Shown here piece after piece: positions 1 to 8,020 of a stretch of 32,827 bases of DNA. The notes under the pieces are model-generated. The model was not told the origin of the DNA and did no database searches. It saw nothing but the letters and a program-made list of their open reading frames with translations. How positions within the stretch are numbered: position 1 is the stretch's first letter; each line of letters opens with the position of its first letter. Both the position numbers and the translations under genes were made by a program. Source of the stretch: CALGLS01 sp964508085 (lineage in GTDB: Bacteria; Bacteroidota; Bacteroidia; Chitinophagales; Saprospiraceae); contig CAZDTI010000038.1 of the NCBI GenBank assembly GCA_964508085.1, positions 1 through 32,827 on the forward strand, in the 5' to 3' direction.

Positions 1-76
1 TGTTATTTCAAGTTCATTATTCTAAAAAAAAATCATTTATTAACTAGGGATTTCCCTCCCTACAAACCCGTACAAT

Positions 77-2197
77 ATGAAAAAGACAAGTTATCAACTC
101 AGCCAACAACGGCCCATCCGACTAATGGCCATGTTACTCCTCTTTGCGCTTTGCCTTATTTCATTTGACGCCCTCCAGGCCCAAAATCCGAACAAAAAGA
201 AGAAACGCCGAATTAATGGAAAAGTATTCACTCACGTAGAAAGGGACAAAGACAACAGTCGTGACTCCGACTGTGATCGATTACCAAACAGAACCATTGA
301 CGGTACTTGTAATAACATTGTTACAGATGAAAGTTCAGAATGGGGTGCAGCGGATATTCCTTTTGCTAGAGAAATGCAGCCCGACTATGGCGCTCCCGAT
401 TTTTACAACGACATGGCTGGTAATTGTCGACTGAGCCCACGAGCTATTTCTAATTTGGTGGTTGCTCAATCCGAAGACATTCCCAGTCCTCGAAACCTGA
501 GTTCTTTGGTTTTTACCTGGGGCCAATTTCTGGATCATGACATTGACTTAACTCCCGAAGGAGAAACAGAATATGTCCCTGTTTTACTTCCTTCCAATGA
601 CCCAGATTTTGTTATGCCGATTCCTTTTCTACGATCAGAGCCCTATCCGGGTTCAGGTGTAACAGCTCCGAGAGAACAAGAGAACATAATTACTTCTTGG
701 ATTGATGCTTCACAAGTCTATGGTTCTGAGGAATCTAGGGCCAATTGGCTACGGACTTTCAACAATGGAAAACTAAAGGTTTCAGCTGGAAACAATCTAC
801 CCTATAACACCCTTAACGGAGAGATGGATAGTCCCATTGATCCAAACGCACCAAGTATGGCGGGCGATGCAGGTGGTACTGTTAAGATCTACGTAGCAGG
901 TGATGTCCGCGCCAGCGAGCAGCCAGGATTGACTTCTTTGCATACCCTTTTTGTCCGTGAGCATAATCGTATTTGCGACGATATATCTGATCTCGGTTTG
1001 TCTGACGAAGAGACTTATCAAAGAGCTAGAAAACGGGTGGGCGCTTATATGCAAGCCATCACTTACAATGGTTTCTTACCAGCCCTTGGCATTAACGTAG
1101 GGGATTATAACGGTTATGATTCCTCCATAAAACCTGACATAAAAAACATGTTTGCTACTGCAGCTTATCGTCTAGGCCATACGATGGTAACAAATGAAAT
1201 ACCATTGTTAGATACGAATTGCGATCCCATCGGTCCAGGTGCTCTTTTATTGATTGATGGCTTCTTTAATCCAGAAGTTATTGATACTTATGGTGTTGCT
1301 GCTTTCCTACAAGGACTCGCTGCTCAAACACAACAGAAAGTAGATGCCAAAATTGTTGACCAACTGCGAAATTTCCTTTTCGGTGATCCTAATTCTCCAA
1401 GTGCATTTGGGCTCGACCTTGCTTCGTTGAATATTCAAAGAGGGCGTGATCATGGATTACCAGATTACAATTCCGTTCGCTCTTATTACACGGGTACACC
1501 TGCAGAGGATTTCGGTGACATTACAGATGATGAAGAATTGCAAGCCGCCTTGGAAGCCGCTTATGGTTCAGTTTACGATATGGATTTATGGGTTGGCTTA
1601 CTTTCTGAAGATCAATTGCCTGGCTCTTCTGTTGGTGCTACTTTGCATGCCATTTTGAGTAAACAATTCCAAGAGCTTCGTAATGCAGATTATTACTACT
1701 ATAGAAATGATCCAGCGTTTAGTGGCCAACAGGAAGACCGAATTTCGAATACGACTCTAGAAGATATTATCCGTAGAAACACTACCATTAACTCGCTTCA
1801 GAATGATGTGTTCTTCGCCTCAGATTGTGGTCAGAATGGCGGCGGAGGTGGAGGTGGTGGAAGTGGTGGAGGCGGTGGAGGAGGCGGTGGAGGTGGTGGA
1901 GGTGGTGGAGACGGTGGCGGTCGTAATTTTACCCAACCAGATTCTGGAGAATTAAATGTCTATCCTAATCCTGGTAATGGCGACATCAATTTAAGTGTAC
2001 GTTTTGTTAGTGAAGCTGCTTCTGTTCTTGTTTCTGTAAAAGATCTGAATGGAAAGGTCATGACCCAATATAATGAAACGGCTTATGATGGTATTCTTTT
2101 CCATCATATGGACTTAAAGAAGTTGTCGCCGGGGATGTATTTTATTACGGTGAAAGCTGAAGAAGAATGGTATACCGAACGAGTGGTGATTGAATAG
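77..2197 (+). CDS. Secreted animal-type haem peroxidase with T9SS sorting domain
   Basis: A 706-residue exported enzyme of the animal haem peroxidase (myeloperoxidase/peroxinectin) superfamily, expected to oxidise substrates with H2O2 outside the cell. Residues 1-36 form a signal peptide ending near LQAQ. The haem pocket is recognisable: distal His154 in GQFLDHDIDLT, the calcium/fold motif IDASQVYGS, catalytic Arg294 in LFVREHNRI, and proximal His368 in YRLGHTMV. All key residues are present, so it is probably active. After the catalytic domain comes a nearly pure Gly linker (about residues 588-614), then a C-terminal domain starting at LNVYPNPGNG and ending in MYFITVKAEEEWYTERVVIE, a typical type A T9SS sorting signal. 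It is a single gene followed by a strong terminator. The family assignment is secure; the natural substrate is unknown. Confidence 0.93.
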   Translation: MKKTSYQLSQQRPIRLMAMLLLFALCLISFDALQAQNPNKKKKRRINGKVFTHVERDKDNSRDSDCDRLPNRTIDGTCNNIVTDESSEWGAADIPFAREMQPDYGAPDFYNDMAGNCRLSPRAISNLVVAQSEDIPSPRNLSSLVFTWGQFLDHDIDLTPEGETEYVPVLLPSNDPDFVMPIPFLRSEPYPGSGVTAPREQENIITSWIDASQVYGSEESRANWLRTFNNGKLKVSAGNNLPYNTLNGEMDSPIDPNAPSMAGDAGGTVKIYVAGDVRASEQPGLTSLHTLFVREHNRICDDISDLGLSDEETYQRARKRVGAYMQAITYNGFLPALGINVGDYNGYDSSIKPDIKNMFATAAYRLGHTMVTNEIPLLDTNCDPIGPGALLLIDGFFNPEVIDTYGVAAFLQGLAAQTQQKVDAKIVDQLRNFLFGDPNSPSAFGLDLASLNIQRGRDHGLPDYNSVRSYYTGTPAEDFGDITDDEELQAALEAAYGSVYDMDLWVGLLSEDQLPGSSVGATLHAILSKQFQELRNADYYYYRNDPAFSGQQEDRISNTTLEDIIRRNTTINSLQNDVFFASDCGQNGGGGGGGGSGGGGGGGGGGGGGGGDGGGRNFTQPDSGELNVYPNPGNGDINLSVRFVSEAASVLVSVKDLNGKVMTQYNETAYDGILFHHMDLKKLSPGMYFITVKAEEEWYTERVVIE
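1838..1923 (+). repeat. In-frame poly-Gly (GGN) microsatellite linker
   Basis: A run of almost uninterrupted GGN codons (mostly ggt, gga, ggc) encodes a flexible glycine linker between the peroxidase domain and the sorting domain. Slippage in multiples of three would change linker length without breaking the frame. Broken only by single Ser and Asp codons. Confidence 0.9.
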
Positions 2198-2280
2198 ACG
2201 GAAAATAATATTGGTAGAGGAATTTCAATAGTCCTCATCAAGTGGTTTTTATAAGGTTGAAATATTCAAGTTTTATTTTC

Positions 2281-2320
2281 GAGCGTCCCTACTGTGTGTG
2301 GAAGGGACGCTCATTTTTTT
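2281..2320 (+). terminator. Rho-independent terminator after the peroxidase gene
   Basis: A perfect 10-bp stem (GAGCGTCCCT with AGGGACGCTC, 12-nt loop) is followed at once by ATTTTTTT. It lies between the convergent peroxidase and bestrophin genes and ends one base before the bestrophin stop codon. The U-run is on the plus strand, so it mainly serves the peroxidase transcript. Confidence 0.9.
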
Positions 2321-3361
2321 CTACATCAAAACCCCATTCACGGCTTCTACCGGCTTCGGAATATCTGTTTCTCCCAGCATTTCCTTAAGGTCTATTTCGA
2401 TAACCCGACAAAGCGAAAGCATCGGAATATCATTACCAAGCCCTTCAAACGGATTCTCAGAATAATCACCGATAAGCTCCATCGTGAGATACACCCAAGC
2501 TACCATAACCGTTAATGGAATAGAAACTAGATGCCCCCAATGGCCAGCCATATCATGAAAAGCGGTAGTCATTCCGAAAGGCAGTAGAAAAATGAAAAGT
2601 CCGACAAAGATAAAACTCATACTTCCATACTGACGAGGAAGGGGAAACTTTTTGATCCGCTCACATTTTCCCTGATGAACATAAAATTCGTTTAGAATAT
2701 TTTGTAATTCCATATGACGGAAGTCATCGATCAGTCTCTTACTTCTCAGATCTGCCAGATCTTGTGATTGCTGATCTATAATTTGAGTAGCCGTATTTTT
2801 ATAGTTGATCAAACGGTTATGCTCCTCTATAGGTAAATAGCACTTCAACCATTTCTCTGTATCTAGGTCACCTAACAATCCAATCCCGTACCTCTTCATT
2901 CTTGACTCTGTTGCTTTTCTCATGTGCCTTCCTTGACTAATATGCTCCCAGGGTGTTGGCAAAAGTAGCTGAGACCTGAGCGCATACAACCAAGCAATGT
3001 GTCGATACATTAATTTTGTATGGATAGCATGACGCTCTGCTTCTGAATAATCTTGCTCCGTAAACTGATTGCCCACATAGGCCTTTACCATGGCTCCCCA
3101 GGCCCGGCTACTATTAATAATGGCCCCCCATATTTTACGAGCTTCCCAGAGTCGGTCATAGGCTTGATTGTTTTTAAAACCAATATAAAAAGCCACTGCC
3201 GTACCAATAACAGACAAGGGCAACCAGGGAATTTCCATCCATTGCCAATGCGTAATACCATGGACGCCCGCTACTGCGGAAACCCATAAAGTGATCCAAA
3301 GTATATGTAATCCTGTGAAACGCAGGATGTTCATGATGCCGAAATTCTTTTTTATGTACAT
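2321..3361 (-). CDS. Bestrophin family ion channel
   Basis: A 346-residue membrane protein of the bestrophin/UPF0187 family, which in bacteria forms pentameric ion channels in the inner membrane. Evidence: an N-terminal hydrophobic segment (about 14-33), a second (about 47-62, ending AFYIGFKNNQAYDRLWEARK), the family-typical stretch RLWEARKIWGAIINSSRAW directly after it, and a hydrophobic pair near residues 245-300 (FIFVGLFIFLLPFGM and LVSIPLTVMVAWVYL). The C-terminal NPFEGLGNDIPM matches the conserved NPF(G/D)... segment of the family. Length is normal. It is convergent with the peroxidase gene and shares the terminator region. The ion carried cannot be told from sequence. Confidence 0.9.
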   Translation of the reverse strand: MYIKKNFGIMNILRFTGLHILWITLWVSAVAGVHGITHWQWMEIPWLPLSVIGTAVAFYIGFKNNQAYDRLWEARKIWGAIINSSRAWGAMVKAYVGNQFTEQDYSEAERHAIHTKLMYRHIAWLYALRSQLLLPTPWEHISQGRHMRKATESRMKRYGIGLLGDLDTEKWLKCYLPIEEHNRLINYKNTATQIIDQQSQDLADLRSKRLIDDFRHMELQNILNEFYVHQGKCERIKKFPLPRQYGSMSFIFVGLFIFLLPFGMTTAFHDMAGHWGHLVSIPLTVMVAWVYLTMELIGDYSENPFEGLGNDIPMLSLCRVIEIDLKEMLGETDIPKPVEAVNGVLM

Positions 3362-3794
3362 TCGTTCTAGTTGAGTAAGTGATTCTTTGAGAATACAAGG
3401 ATTGTATTTTGGAAAGGTTCAAAAGTAATAAATAATCTAAGGATCAATTAAAAAATAAGTTATAAAGATTTAGGTTGATTATTTTGTAGCTGATCGAAGC
3501 ACTGAAATGCAATTTATCGCTTAGCATACAAGAGTATTTCAGAAAGAAAAAAACTGGTAAAAAAGAAGATGAGGCAATAGAACATATTTGACTGATAATC
3601 TGAGCATTACAACTCTGACCTTGTGAGATATACCAACTGTTTTAATTCCATTGAATATGTTGGAAATAAAAAAGTTCTGTAAAATTCACACCATCCTTGT
3701 GACCTTTTCTATTTTTGGGATACTAACCTTTATATAAGGGAGTTTGAATGATGTCGCTAAATGATAGATCGACCTCAAAGGTATAAACCAAGCC
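3362..3794. other. Divergent intergenic region (bestrophin / sigma factor)
   Basis: 433 bases of AT-rich sequence without a credible gene. It holds the candidate minus-strand promoter at 3420-3447. On the plus strand a TATTTTTG box at 3710-3717 fits the -7 consensus, but no TTG lies at the right distance upstream, so the sigma-factor promoter is not settled. No convincing RNA structure was seen. Confidence 0.5.
3420..3447 (-). promoter_or_regulatory. Candidate Bacteroidota promoter for the bestrophin gene
   Basis: On the minus strand, TTG (3447-3445), a 17-nt spacer and TACTTTTG (3427-3420) match the Bacteroidota sigma-ABfr pattern TTG-N17-23-TAnnTTTG. The -7 box lies 58 nt upstream of the start codon. 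Pattern match only. Confidence 0.4.
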
Positions 3795-4298
3795 ATGCAA
3801 AAAAGTCAGAAAACAGATTTCTTAAAAGTTGTAGAACAGCACGCGGGTATCATCAATAGCCTGTGCAGCCTATACTATGCCCGTAAGGAAGATCAGAAGG
3901 ATGCACGGCAGGATGTGATCCTGCAACTTTGGAAGGCTTGGCCGACATTCCGAGGAGACTCTAAAATTGGAACTTGGATGTATAAGGTTAGCCTTAATGT
4001 CTTGTTGGCAAAAAAAAGGAAGGAGAATCGACGGATAGAAGAGGCCGAATTAACAGATGTCAACTTTTCAGAGGAAGACCCAGGCTTCCCCACGGATGAC
4101 GACGTGCAACTCTTGTTACAAATAATTGAATGGTTGAATGATGAAGAGAAAGCAGTGGTCGTTCTTTATTTAGAAGGCTACAAAAATAAAGAAATCGCAA
4201 ATATTCTGATGACTTCTCAAACGAATGTCAGTACACGCCTTCATCGTATAAAAACAAAATTAAAAAACCATTATCAAACCTTGATGTATGCTGGATAG
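3795..4298 (+). CDS. ECF-type RNA polymerase sigma factor (sigma-70 family)
   Basis: A 167-residue alternative sigma factor. Region 2 covers about residues 20-80 (YYARKEDQKDARQDVILQLW followed by FRGDSKIGTWMYKVSLN, the -10 recognition part). Region 4 covers about 108-162, with an HTH in YLEGYKNKEIANILMTSQTNVSTRLHRIK. It has no extra domains, as is usual for ECF factors. The last 11 nt overlap the start of the next gene, which argues for translational coupling with a cognate membrane partner. Bacteroidota encode many such pairs. The regulon cannot be inferred. Confidence 0.9.
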   Translation: MQKSQKTDFLKVVEQHAGIINSLCSLYYARKEDQKDARQDVILQLWKAWPTFRGDSKIGTWMYKVSLNVLLAKKRKENRRIEEAELTDVNFSEEDPGFPTDDDVQLLLQIIEWLNDEEKAVVVLYLEGYKNKEIANILMTSQTNVSTRLHRIKTKLKNHYQTLMYAG

Positions 4299-4485
4299 AT
4301 TAAAACCTGCCTGGTGTATACTTAAATGCCAGCAAAAAATGGAAGGTATTCCAAGGGCTGAAATCCTCGCCATACTAGATGTGGAAGAAGAGGTCATCAA
4401 TCCTAACAATGCTTTTGCTAAAGGATCCTGGAGTATTGGTTTCTTTGTCTTACTTTTTTTGATGACTTGTTGTCAGGGAGGGTAG
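4288..4485 (+). CDS. Short membrane protein coupled to the sigma factor (possible truncated partner)
   Basis: A 65-residue ORF whose ATG lies inside the 3' end of the sigma gene (11-nt overlap), the position usually taken by a membrane regulator or anti-sigma-like partner. The soluble N-terminus (LDRLKPAWCILKCQQKMEGIPRAEILAIL) resembles the start of those longer Bacteroidota partner proteins. A single hydrophobic segment (WSIGFFVLLFLMTCC) follows and the protein stops at once. Partners are typically well over 100 residues, so this may be a truncated remnant or a reduced regulator. No named family is claimed. Confidence 0.55.
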   Translation: MLDRLKPAWCILKCQQKMEGIPRAEILAILDVEEEVINPNNAFAKGSWSIGFFVLLFLMTCCQGG

Positions 4486-4493
4486 AGGAGGAT

Positions 4494-4531
4494 TTCTAAT
4501 TGCCCCGAGTTGCGACTCGGAGCAATTAGAA
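4494..4531 (+). terminator. Long hairpin after the sigma factor gene pair
   Basis: An inverted repeat with arms CTAATTGCCCCGAGT (4496-4510) and ACTCGGAGCAATTAG (4515-4529), a 4-nt loop and one mismatch. It extends by two further A-T pairs. It lies 9 nt past the stop codon. No U-run follows, so it is a likely transcript-end or mRNA-stabilising structure rather than a textbook terminator. Confidence 0.55.
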
Positions 4532-4630
4532 GTTCGAGTCTTGCGTATCTAACGTACCTATAATATCCCAATAGCATCGAGTGTATCTATTTATTCATTC
4601 TAGACATCCATTCTTAAAATTTACCAATCT

Positions 4631-5449
4631 ATGATCTGGAATTGCGATCCGGAGTTCTTCAATTTGTTTGGAGTGCTCTCTGTAAGATATTATGGTTTAT
4701 TATTTGTTACCGGTTTTGCTTTGGGTTTTGCCTGGGTTTATCAGCAGCATAGAAAGGAAGGTTTGTCGACAGATCACTTGGAATCTTTATTAATTCACAT
4801 CATTGTGGGAACCTTAGTAGGTGCTCGTTTGGGGCATTGCCTCTTTTATGAACCAGCGTATTTTTTGGCGCATCCGCTGGAGATGATTTTGCCAATTGCA
4901 ATCGGAGCGGAGGGTGTTGAGTTTGTGGGGTTTCAGGGCTTAGCGAGTCACGGTGGCGCGATAGGCGTTTTAGTCGCACTCTTGTTTTTTGGTTGGAAAA
5001 CAAAACGGGAATTACTTCCTATTTTCGATAAATTAGCTGTTGCCATTCCTTTGACTGGTGCTTTTATACGACTTGGAAATTTTATGAACTCGGAAATTCT
5101 AGGTAAGGCTTATGATGGAGCTTTCTCTGTGATTTTTGCACGGGTGAATATGATACCGCGACATCCTGCACAGTTATATGAGGCCGTTGCCTACTTACTG
5201 ATATTTTTTGTGCTTTGGTGGGTGTACAACCTTGTGGCTGGAAAATGGCCTAGTGGTTTTGTATTTGGATTGTTTTTGGCTTTACTTTTTGCAAGTCGCT
5301 TTTTTCTGGAATTTTTTAAGATTGATCAGGTTGGTTTTGAGGCGGAAATGGCTTTGAATATGGGGCAGTGGTTGAGTTTGCCTTTTGTTTTGGTGGGAAT
5401 GGTTTTTATGGCGAGGAGCGGGAGAGGAGTCCTACTCAAAAAGCCTTAA
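4631..5449 (+). CDS. lgt: Prolipoprotein diacylglyceryl transferase
   Basis: Transfers diacylglycerol from phosphatidylglycerol to the lipobox cysteine of prolipoproteins in the inner membrane, the first step of lipoprotein maturation. The 272-residue length is normal and about seven hydrophobic segments are visible. Diagnostic motifs are SHGG (His107), the Lgt signature FIRLGNFMNSEI (Arg147) and RHPAQLYEAV. The glycine that usually precedes the signature arginine is Ile here, a variant I also expect in related Bacteroidota. The window encodes at least two likely substrates (the LVIVD-type lipoproteins at 11633-13031). The 3' end overlaps the convergent DUF763 gene by 18 nt. Confidence 0.96.
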   Translation: MIWNCDPEFFNLFGVLSVRYYGLLFVTGFALGFAWVYQQHRKEGLSTDHLESLLIHIIVGTLVGARLGHCLFYEPAYFLAHPLEMILPIAIGAEGVEFVGFQGLASHGGAIGVLVALLFFGWKTKRELLPIFDKLAVAIPLTGAFIRLGNFMNSEILGKAYDGAFSVIFARVNMIPRHPAQLYEAVAYLLIFFVLWWVYNLVAGKWPSGFVFGLFLALLFASRFFLEFFKIDQVGFEAEMALNMGQWLSLPFVLVGMVFMARSGRGVLLKKP

Positions 5450-6634
5450 CTGCGGATCCTCCGGCTTAGCAAATCCCTTAGCCGTTCTTCCTCCAAATTT
5501 CCAAGAATCTTTATTTTCCTTTTCTACCAATTTATTAAAGTTGGAATTAGGTACAAATCCTTTTTCCGCGTTTTGTGCAATTTTACTCAACTTCGCAATC
5601 GCCCTTTGCTTATCGGTATCTCCTATCTTCGCTCTATCAACTGCACTCTTAAGCATCTCTATCGTTTCATCATAAACCGTAGTCGGAACTGGAAAGGGCG
5701 TCCCTCCTTTTGCACCATGTGCGAATGCAAAACGAGCAGGGTCACTAAACCTTGAAGGAGTTCCGTGAATAACCTCACTAACCAAAGCTAGCGACTGAAG
5801 CGTTCTTGGCCCTAGTCCTTTCAATAACAATAGTTCTTCAAAATCAGTAGTTTGACTTTCTTGTGCTAGCCACAAAATACTCCCCAACCGTTTAAGGTCA
5901 ACATCTTTCGATTTAATGCCGTAGTACTTTGGTAAAACCATCTTAACAATCTCCTTCATCATCTTGTCCGGATGCTCTTGGGTGATATTTAAGATGGCAT
6001 CTTGAGTAGGCGAAGCTTGTTTGTCCACTAAGTTTATTATATCTCCTTGGTGCGCACCGCAGATCGCAGCATGCGGTTCACTAACAAAAGAATCTACTTT
6101 ATCTGAATGCCAATGGTATCGTCTTGCACTTCCATCAGCCGGCTTCATTCCTTGTTGTATGACCGTCCAATCTCCTTCATCACTTAGAATAAAATTGTGC
6201 AGATACAAATTGAAACCATCCTGTAAAGCGGTATTGTCCACTTTGGCGCTCAGCTTACTACAACGAGAAAGGTATGCCGCGTCCAATCCAATTTTATCTC
6301 CGATCTGTAACAGTTCATTTGGTGTTCTCAACGATTCTTTTCCTTTACCACCACAAATGTAAATACCCAAGTCTTTTGACTGCGGATTAATCGTTCTTTT
6401 CAATGCCCTCATCACTGCTGTCGTCACCCCCGAAGAATTCCAATCCATTCCGATGACTGCTCCAAAACTTTGGAACCAAAACGGATCAGACATACGACTT
6501 AAGAAGCCTTTTTTGCCTTGCTCTATCAGAATAGCCTCGACGATCGAAAGACTCAATTTCGTCATTCTTTCGAAAAGCCATGGAGATATGGAACCTCCCA
6601 TTAATGCTAAATCTGCCGAACCTGATTGTTTCAT
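5432..6634 (-). CDS. DUF763 domain protein
   Basis: A 400-residue protein matching the DUF763 family, found in archaea and scattered bacteria, with no established biochemical role that I know of. Recognisable parts: an N-terminal SGSADLALMGGSISPWLFERM, a GGKGKESLRTPNEL segment, RRYHWHSDKVDSFVSEPH, and a helix-hairpin-helix-like stretch LLLKGLGPRTLQSLALVSEV, which suggests DNA contact. It starts 25 nt after the AlkA-like glycosylase on the same strand, so the two are probably co-transcribed. That neighbourhood and the HhH-like motif point toward DNA repair or nucleic-acid processing, but this is inference. The 3' end overlaps lgt tail-to-tail. Confidence 0.85.
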   Translation of the reverse strand: MKQSGSADLALMGGSISPWLFERMTKLSLSIVEAILIEQGKKGFLSRMSDPFWFQSFGAVIGMDWNSSGVTTAVMRALKRTINPQSKDLGIYICGGKGKESLRTPNELLQIGDKIGLDAAYLSRCSKLSAKVDNTALQDGFNLYLHNFILSDEGDWTVIQQGMKPADGSARRYHWHSDKVDSFVSEPHAAICGAHQGDIINLVDKQASPTQDAILNITQEHPDKMMKEIVKMVLPKYYGIKSKDVDLKRLGSILWLAQESQTTDFEELLLLKGLGPRTLQSLALVSEVIHGTPSRFSDPARFAFAHGAKGGTPFPVPTTVYDETIEMLKSAVDRAKIGDTDKQRAIAKLSKIAQNAEKGFVPNSNFNKLVEKENKDSWKFGGRTAKGFAKPEDPQLRLFE

Positions 6635-6659
6635 ATGCTAAGGTTATTAATTAAGCGCT

Positions 6660-7262
6660 TTAGGAGTTTTTTAAATATGTTTTCCAATCTAACAAATACT
6701 TTACACCAAGTGATTTATAAGGCGCCCAACTTTCAGCAATGGCCTTTTGTTGTGCTTTCACTCTTGCGGAAGTGTCTGTATCATAAAGCTTGGTCATGAT
6801 TAGACGAAGGTGATAATCGTCCGCAGGAAAAATGTTTGGTCTTTGTAGTGTATATAATAAAATCATGTCTATTGTCCAAGTTCCAACGCCTTTGATTTGT
6901 GATAATATCTTTCGAACCTCTACGTCGTTTTGAGTCTCCCAAGCAATAGTATTCTGTTGAAAAAAATCAAGAACACGGAGAATCGCTTCGTATTTCCGAG
7001 TAGACAATTTTAGATTCCCAAATCCTTTTTCTTCTAATTCAGAAAAATTTTGGACGGTTAGTTCATTGAGTGAAGCAGCATCCATTATTTTTTGGAATGT
7101 TTTTTTAGTGCTTCTGTAATGGATTTGTTGTTCGATAATGCAGCTCATTAAATCATGGAAAACATTTTCTGTGCTTTCTATCTTAGGTACTGGGATTTTC
7201 TTTGTAATATCTCTTAAAATTTCATCCTGTTTGACGAGATGTTTTATTGCTGATTTTTCCAT
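6660..7262 (-). CDS. AlkA-like DNA-3-methyladenine glycosylase (HhH-GPD)
   Basis: A 200-residue base-excision-repair glycosylase of the HhH-GPD superfamily, expected to release alkylated bases from DNA. The helix-hairpin-helix is at about residues 119-140 (LSQIKGVGTWTIDMILLYTL) and is followed by the loop FPADDYHLR. Asp149 aligns with the catalytic Asp of E. coli AlkA (PDDY context). The C-terminal SWAPYKSLGVKYLLDW matches the AlkA PWRSYA helix. It has no iron-sulphur cysteines, so it is not an EndoIII/MutY type. It lacks AlkA's N-terminal TBP-like domain, as many short bacterial homologues do. It sits between the HD-hydrolase and DUF763 genes in one minus-strand run. Confidence 0.9.
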   Translation of the reverse strand: MEKSAIKHLVKQDEILRDITKKIPVPKIESTENVFHDLMSCIIEQQIHYRSTKKTFQKIMDAASLNELTVQNFSELEEKGFGNLKLSTRKYEAILRVLDFFQQNTIAWETQNDVEVRKILSQIKGVGTWTIDMILLYTLQRPNIFPADDYHLRLIMTKLYDTDTSARVKAQQKAIAESWAPYKSLGVKYLLDWKTYLKNS

Positions 7263-7350
7263 TTTTGTTTGATTATTGATAATGGAATAACAGTATTTTT
7301 AGGGGATTGTTTAATGAGTGATTCCAATCTAATGCTATTATAACTTTCGA

Positions 7351-7884
7351 TCAAAGCTGCGTTTTGTATTCTTCGATTTTTTGATCCAAACGATCATTAA
7401 GAAAATCATTCTTTCCTTTAAGAACTTCTGAAATCAACTTTGCCTCTTCCCAGTATTTGAGTACTTTTTCTTTAGTCCAATCCTTTGGGGGAATTTGCAG
7501 ATTAGTAATGCGATCCGCTAGTTTTACTAAACCAACCTCTTTTCGCAACTTATTAATCCGATTCAAGCTGTCTTTCATTCTTTCTGTTTTAGAGGCTAGG
7601 TTTTCATCTTTAGTCAAAGCTTGAACACCGATCGCTACCTCCTCAGTAAACTTATTTTTTATTTCTTCAAAATCGGCAGTGGTATCTTCAATTGTATCAT
7701 GTAGAATAGCGACTTGAATGGCGAAGTTAAGGTCAAAACTAGGATCAACATTATAAGCTAGTAACACTTCCATCGCTACATTTGAAATGTGTAAGAGGTA
7801 GTTTGAATTGGTTCCTGGCACTTTCTGCTTACTATGTTTTTCACCAGCAAATCTTATTGCGTTTTGATATAGTTCTTGTGTCAT
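7351..7884 (-). CDS. HD-domain (p)ppGpp hydrolase-like protein (MESH1-type)
   Basis: A 177-residue single-domain protein of the RelA/SpoT HD hydrolase family without synthetase, TGS or ACT domains, like small alarmone hydrolases (MESH1/SAH). Metal and catalytic positions are all visible: His32 in YLLHISNVA, His62-Asp63 in ILHDTIEDT, Glu66-Asp67, and Asp124 in VKLADRITNL. It probably hydrolyses (p)ppGpp or a related nucleotide 3'-phosphate in the cytoplasm; NADPH phosphatase activity is known for some MESH1 homologues. It is the first gene of the minus-strand run, 88 nt upstream of the glycosylase gene. Family confident; exact substrate not. Confidence 0.88.
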   Translation of the reverse strand: MTQELYQNAIRFAGEKHSKQKVPGTNSNYLLHISNVAMEVLLAYNVDPSFDLNFAIQVAILHDTIEDTTADFEEIKNKFTEEVAIGVQALTKDENLASKTERMKDSLNRINKLRKEVGLVKLADRITNLQIPPKDWTKEKVLKYWEEAKLISEVLKGKNDFLNDRLDQKIEEYKTQL

Positions 7885-8020
7885 TTTTATGGCTATTTAT
7901 TTCTTTAAAACGAAATCATATCACAAGTTAGAAAAGATATTGATGACTTTATATGATAAACGTCGTTCATCATAGTTTTCCCCCAACTGGTCATATCTCC
8001 ATTATACTTGGTCACTAATA

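Noticed and set aside
2294..2515. 73-codon plus-strand ORF after the peroxidase
   Set aside because: It begins inside the terminator loop and is antisense to the bestrophin gene.
3174..3422. 82-codon minus-strand ORF upstream of and overlapping the bestrophin gene
   Set aside because: It is in another frame over the bestrophin 5' end and its sequence is a shadow of that gene.
3710..3717. TATTTTTG as the sigma-factor promoter
   Set aside because: No TTG or TTTG lies 17-23 nt upstream, and an 8-base AT-rich match is expected by chance here.
5385..5755. Plus-strand ORFs over the DUF763 3' half
   Set aside because: They are antisense to a well-recognised gene and have no domain features.
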